Shown one piece after another: positions 58,269 through 64,000 of a stretch of DNA of 64,000 bases; the stretch's first letter is position 1, and the number at the start of each line of letters is the position of its first letter. This DNA is from Spirometra erinaceieuropaei (lineage: Eukaryota > Platyhelminthes > Cestoda > Diphyllobothriidea > Diphyllobothriidae): assembly GCA_902702965.1 (NCBI GenBank), contig CACRXP010000394.1, positions 495,580 to 559,579 of the forward strand, written 5' to 3'. Made by a program: the position numbers and the translations under genes. The notes below the pieces were generated by a model. It ran no database searches. It worked only from the letters and a program-made list of their open reading frames with translations, and was not told the DNA's origin.

Positions 58269-61200
58269 TTGGACACCATGTCTGACAAAGCTAGGCAGCC
58301 AGTCTACGTTCGCTGCACGCGACCGGATCGGGTACCATGTTGCATCAAAGAACATGCTTCCCACTGACGTGAGACCTACATATCCTGTACGTGAGTCAGG
58401 TGATCTAAAGCGTGTGACCAAGGGGTTTATGGGTTTGGTGGGACGAGGCTTGGTGATGGAGCTTGGACTGCGGTATTTCCCCGCTGGTTTCTACGATGCC
58501 TCATTTGACCGTTTAGCATTGCCATCTAACGTCCATTTTAAAGCATCTGATCACCAACTTTTATTAATTTGCACCCCTTTTTGAGGCTTGTTTTTCATAT
58601 CCAAACCAGAGGCCAACTGCTACCTTCTACCAATACGAAATCCCTAGCTGTAGAAGCCAGAAATAAAACTGTCAAGTTTATGATATGCGAAGCCCGGCGG
58701 GGTTCAACCAGGAAAATACTAAAAGACGAACGTGTTCGCTCCATCTCCGTGCTTTACCCGATTGTAAAATCAGTAATCTTTAATTCCACTTGTTAAAATG
58801 GTTAATTTCTTTCAGAGAGGAATGGTATGTTAATATTCTTGAAAACCTATATTCGTTTACTGGACACCTTTTCGTATTTGCGAAACGATAGCTCTTATAG
58901 AACATGAGTCATTTCAAATTGGACCTTCCAGGACTACGATTAAAAACAGACTGCGCCCCCTATTCAGAGGTGCCCGGCTTGTCCATCTGTTCCGTTTAAT
59001 ACCACTGACCAGATAACATTCTGCTGTTTGAATTCCTAGACACATTAAGCATGAGCTTAAAGTTCAAGTTAAGGCTTGGCATGTCTCTCCGCGTTCCGAC
59101 CTCTGTAACCCCCGTAGAACGCCACCAGAAATTAGTCTCGTTTTTTCCTCTTATTAATTTGAAGTGTGCTTTGTCTGTAAGGCAACATCTAGACAGGGCT
59201 GTCCTCTCACCACTTCGTTCCACCTGAATCTCATTAGCATCACGTGCCTCTCTTGGTTTTGTCAAAATTGAAGTACCTTTCGGCTCAGTCAATGACACTA
59301 AAATCGTCCGGCCAAGAAAAGAAGTCCCAGTGCATTAATATATTACTTTTAAACTGTACGGAAGTCAAATCAAATCATCTCTTTAAAGCTTACTGTTTGC
59401 TTCTTTGAAACATTTGCTGAGGATGAACTGCTTCATCGGATTGAATGTCCGGGGTCTTACTAACTTAAATATGAACATGATTAAAAATTGCATGACTGCA
59501 GAACGGAGTACGGACGACTCCGTGTTGTCTTAGAGCTCCAGTCAGGAACTCCAGTGGAGGTTCACCCGGCGGGCGGTGACCAGTCTAGGGGAAACGTTAA
59601 CTACAAACGCATGGTGATTTCTAGCCTATTTCCCGTTCTTAACTGGTCATAACATAATCGCTGGAAGGAAAACTCCGGGGATTTATTCCTTGTGAATTTG
59701 AATATTCCTAATCGAAACTGAGAGGATGAAGGCCGTAGTTCACGCAAAAGAATCTGTGACTGGAGTGCTTAGCGTCCAGGTCACAGGACCAATAAGCAAT
59801 ATGTGTCCATTCCATATCTCTAGCCCATATCAGTAGCATACTGAAGGAACAGGTGATTAGCTGTTAGTGCTTTGGGTGACTGTTCCCCATCCCACTTGGG
59901 GGACATAATCCTTCTTGATACATTTGAATCATCTGGAGCTGCAACACAAACCCGAAAATTTCTCGGCTGGGTGATGTAAGACAGGATCTGTATCTGATTC
60001 ACAGCATTGTTTGTTCAACTGATCTTAAGGAATTACTCAGCCATATGTTTCCCATGGTCTAGCTTCCCCCAGCTGAGGTCCTCGCATGTATCGCAGTAGG
60101 TGGCGAATGCGAGAAGTTTTTAAAGGGAACACGGACATGTAGAATTGTCAGTCGGCTGCATTTTCGATATACCCGGGGCCAAAAGCGTCCACGCATACCT
60201 ATGGCAGTCATGCGGCAATATCAAACAGAATATATTAACTGATCAATCTGAGTTTGTTTTCGTCAAGTATAAATTCTACTCTCCTCAAATGCGTCTTATG
60301 GAGCCACTGCTGTTACGTCAAGATCTGCATCTTAAACGTTAATACTGCAGAGCTGCGTCTCAAGCTTTCTTTCCCTCCACTTAATAAACACGGATTGAGC
60401 CCTTAAGAACGCTGATAAAAACAATTTTCCAACCCAGTTTAACGGTTGTTCTTCTCCAAATCTGTCAACATTATTCGTTTAGTTTCTATCTCTCTCTCTC
60501 TCCAAAAGTTTTGGCCATTATCGACTGCGAACTATTTAGCACACCAGCAAATACATATAGCGTCGATCTTATTGAAATTCGTTACAATTTATGGTCGCAG
60601 TCTTCTCCCTAACCCATGGCCTTCCCGGTAGTAATTATTCCTTCAAAGATTAGGATTCTTCAGAACTTGACGTTTGATTGTTACTGGAGATTTGGTAGAC
60701 TTTCGAACTCAGGCTACCACTTTTCCCTTGCCATTCACTATTGGGCACCTCTCGGTTTCTGTGCTGGATATTTGTTTTTATCTAGCGGAAACTGAATCCC
60801 TTTCCTTATCTTTTTGAGCTGTCCACCAAATACACTCGTTCAACTGGGAAGTTCAGCAGTTAGGATATCGAAATCTTTCGCATATCCTGAGCTATGGCGC
60901 TTTAAAATATTTTGACTAAAAGGTGGATTACTTCGAAATAACGGTGTTAACCTTCAAATAAAGACCAGTGAGCCTTCTTCGCAGCATTGTACTAACATTT
61001 GGCTCTGAAAACCACTTAAAATTCACGTCTTTTTCTTTTATTGTTCTGCTGACGGACCTGAATACAATAAAAGTAGATGACGGACGGGGTTAAACCTTCA
61101 TACACCTGTGGACAAATATTTATTTCGGAAACCATCAAATCTAAAGCTAGAAACTCCAATTGCATGACGGAATTTCGGAATTAACCGTTTACTTATCATT

Positions 61201-62594
61201 TTGAAATGACTATTTACCCTACTGGGACTTTTGATTTATTAAAATTTCGGTGATTTATAAACACTTGTATAAAATGTGCAAATCAACCGGATTTTAGGGG
61301 GGAGGGTTGCCTGTCGGTTGTGCAGGTGCTGGACCTCCGCACACGCAAAATGTTTTGATTCAGTAGCGCATAGTTCTTCGGTTCTTATTAAAAGGTTAAC
61401 ATAACAGTACATAGGGAGGCGCGTGTCGCGTTAGCAAGTGAATGACGACAAGCGGGTCTGTGCATTGCACATGCGTGCATGAATAAATCCCACCATTCCC
61501 GGACGGCCAGCACTATCCTAGATCACATTCTGCTGGCCACCTAAGTACATATCCTCGCCGCCAGTGGGATGGAAGGGGAAAGAATCCACAGCAGGGTATG
61601 AAGCCACTATCTTATGATTCATCCACAAAATGGCAAGTTATGCCCCTGTTAAGGGGAAGAGACCGGGAAGATGAATGACTGCCGCGTTCCAAAATGTGCT
61701 CGCCTTTTCGTCGAGGCAGCGGCCGCAGCAGCGCCAGCAGCAATGACGTGAAGTGCGTCGAGAAACCCCGACAGCGGCTCTACCAACAGCATTAATGGTT
61801 AGTCGTAACTGATGATTCAGACGTTCGAGCGCGTGTAAGTCGCAGCACCAGAATTCGGTACAATGGTGAGATATCAAAAGTGGCTTGTATGATTCGGGAA
61901 GGCCAACTAACCGCCAGCAGTATTATGTGAGGAATAATGATTGCTCGTTTTCAAGGGAAGTTTTCAAAAACTAGCGGCGTCCCGAACACGCGGTTTTCAT
62001 TTTATCTACTGAGACCACTTTATGAGTTTTTAGAGTATGTGGTGGCTTTTATGAGTAATAGTAAATTATATGCGCAGGACACCGGGTTTGGCCATTCTTT
62101 ACACAAAAGACCTTGTCTGAGAGGCAAGACGAGTGTTGTGTTGGATTTTCGCCGCTGTGCAGCGTAGTCATGCGGGGTTAAGCTTCTAATTATGTCCCAG
62201 ACGTTTCCGTATGCTAAATTGCCCCGCACCTGTTAACTGGCCGGCTCGGACAGTGGATTGGGCCTGGGAATGGGAAGGCAGAGTGAGGTCAACGACTCAG
62301 AGCATTTTCCCCACTATAAACAAGCTGACGCGCTTGAAGCCATCACGGTGCACTAAAAGCCGTGGCTGGGAAGGTTGCCAACTGACGGGATAAATTGGAC
62401 CTCACAGCCGGCCCCGGGCTGCGTGTTTGTGAGGAGCAACAAGCTGGTGGTCCAAGAGTTGGGCTGCAATGGCTCCTTCTTAATGTGGCCTTTATCGCAC
62501 TCCCAACCCGTGGTATCCGAGTCCGGTGTGACGCCACGCCTAGAGGCAGCTTTAGCCACGTCAGTCCCTTTAGCTGTTGGTTAAAATCCTGATT
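58269..62594. other. Intergenic, nothing recognised
   Basis: No repeat family seen elsewhere in the window and no protein motif. A short (CT)n run of about 14 bp lies near 60488-60502. A minus-strand 100-codon frame at 58996-59298 and a GC-rich frame at 61638-61877 have no family features. Confidence 0.45.
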
Positions 62595-62865
62595 ATTTGC
62601 TGCGTAGACAAGGGGGTGCAGAGTGGGACGCCAAGGTGCGGGTTCGAGCGCGCCATTCATTTTCGCCCTCGCCCGCCTCCGGTCTTCTTGACTCTGTCTT
62701 GACATCGGGTCCAGGTGGGGAGTGGGGAAGAGAGAGTGCGGTAGATGATACGCAAGCCTATATTCACCATAAACTAAATCACGCACAAGTCACCGTGCCT
62801 GCTTCCCCTCTCATTGGAGCACATGGTGGACATCGTCGGCAATGACGGTCGAACTATCGTGTGTT
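62595..62865 (+). repeat. Repeat family C, most complete copy
   Basis: Contains GGTGCGGGTTCGAGCGCGCC (B-box like), GCCTCCGGTCTTCTTGACTC, CAGGTGGGGAGTGGGGAAGA, TCACGCACAAGTCACCGTGC and GGTGGACATCGTCGGCAATG, then GACGGTCGAAC. All are shared with other copies at 6100-6450, 13645-13722 and 53765-54180. The 147-codon minus frame crossing it is not a gene. Confidence 0.65.
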
Positions 62866-64000
62866 AAATCCACTTAGCAAATTTTCCTTATACATGCCTA
62901 GAAATTCTTAAATGAACTCGACAAAGCACGTGGCTGGGACCCAATCACATACTCGTTGAAAAAATTAAGGCCCAAACCCAAACCTTAAATTTAACCCTAA
63001 TCCTAGCATAAACTTACCCGGAATTTGGCGTAAATCACCCGGTATTGCAGGGGTTCCTGTTTCCGTGTTCTATCGGAGGGGTAGGACACATAAACGATCC
63101 TTATCGACTGTTCTAAATTAGGCGCCTGTCCGCACAAAGCATCCGTGCTGCGCTTCCTGCCGCAGTACACTAGAACTTAGATGCGACGATGTGACTACTA
63201 GCAGTAAGCAAGCGACAGTCAAGTCAGCGCTGGTCTTAGTTTTTTCTACTGGAAATGAGAAAGACCCAGAACTTTACAATGGACCACCCAGAGTGCCCAC
63301 ATCCATTGGGGGGCCTAACTTTTATACCTCAGTGCTGGTCGTGGAGGGGCTGTGCGCGACCAGTTTCGACAATCGTCAACTGCTGCTGGGGTAGTAATTG
63401 TCTGTGAAACCAAATCCGTCCAGGTATTCGCAGTCGAAGCTATGATTTTTTGGTGTGCCATACCAACACTCACTAACTGCAGCGGAAAGTACTTTACTTC
63501 AGGTTTTTCGAGATGATGACTGAATATGAGGTTACTAGTAAGGAAGCCTCTAGTTCATTCTGACTGTTCTTATGTAAATGCTTTATGGAGAAAGTTATAT
63601 CCATGTTGAAATATAAAGTATCTCACAAAAAGCAGTCTTATTATATAGTGCTGCTGACCGTTCTATGCGAACAAAACAGCAAAAGTGACTGGGTGTAGTA
63701 GACGGGCTTACAAATTGAAAGGATTAGACAACGGAAATTGCGATGTTTATTAATGCATCATTGTATGTTGCCTTTAAGTTGATCATATTTTAAATCACCT
63801 ATGTGAAGCATTTTCTTCACTGATTTCTGCGGTTGCTGCACGTCCGATAACTCCCTAAGAAAGATGGCATGCATACATGCTGCATTCATTTTGCTTTCCA
63901 CAAGTTCAGATTTTATACATAAAAGAGTGGAGTACTTTGGCTTGAAGTAAGTCCACAATCACATGGACACTTTGAAACAGTCTGTAGTTTCATGATATTG
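62866..64000. other. Intergenic, with a weak telomere-like patch
   Basis: At about 62965-63005 the text AACCCAAACC, AACCCTAATCC and similar resembles degenerate CCCTAA units. Nothing else recognised to the end of the window. Confidence 0.45.

Noticed and set aside
61638..61877. GC-rich frame with CCWRCCGRC and similar, considered as an RTE-type LINE segment
   Set aside because: Similarity is limited to alanine/glutamine low-complexity; no RT or endonuclease block was found nearby.

Overview
The window is nuclear DNA of a metazoan, most likely a parasitic flatworm. A diphyllobothriidean-type tapeworm or a fluke fits best, but this is inferred from style and not proven. The grounds are one conserved intron-rich gene with 36-47 bp introns mixed with multi-kilobase ones, and a dense background of Penelope-like elements, CR1 and RTE LINEs, a Ty3/Gypsy fragment, tRNA-derived SINEs and foldback repeats. 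No operons, bacterial signals, rRNA genes or CRISPR arrays were seen.

The only host gene I can support is the spliceosomal gene U2SURP (SR140), on the plus strand from a candidate first exon at 24276 to a stop codon at 49374. I placed 19 exons with GT-AG borders and consistent phase from 29245 onward. With the candidate first exon the reading frame is about 1139 codons. Domain order is a lysine-rich N-terminus, an RRM, a SURP module, a CID (RPR) domain, an acidic DGxPL-type linker, a cwf21-like helix and an RS-rich tail.

Layout: 1-310 is the reverse-transcriptase core of a Penelope-like element on the minus strand, cut by the window edge. 626-1068 is a GTA microsatellite bounded by a repeated GTGTTGCGACAC motif. 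2943-3445 is a head-to-head pair of tRNA-derived SINEs. 5145-5936 is a foldback element whose centre is degenerate CCCTAA-like telomeric sequence. 8900-10345 holds a decayed Penelope-like GIY-YIG end directly beside a Gypsy RT/RNase H fragment, both on minus. 13110-13722 holds pieces of two repeat families. 14200-14512 is a SINE. 15150-18300 is a decayed CR1-type LINE and about 18740-21230 a decayed RTE-type LINE. 21231-24275 is unassigned. 24276-49374 is U2SURP, with Penelope-like fragments, tRNA-like inverted repeats, a hairpin and a second foldback element in its introns. 49375-64000 has no recognisable host gene, only scattered SINEs and other repeats.

Functionally the window is one constitutive splicing-factor gene in a retroelement graveyard. 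Exons and short introns are clean and transposon debris is confined to the long introns and flanks. Every mobile element seen is broken by stops, frameshifts or truncation, so none looks autonomous. All assignments come from reading translations by eye; no database search was run.
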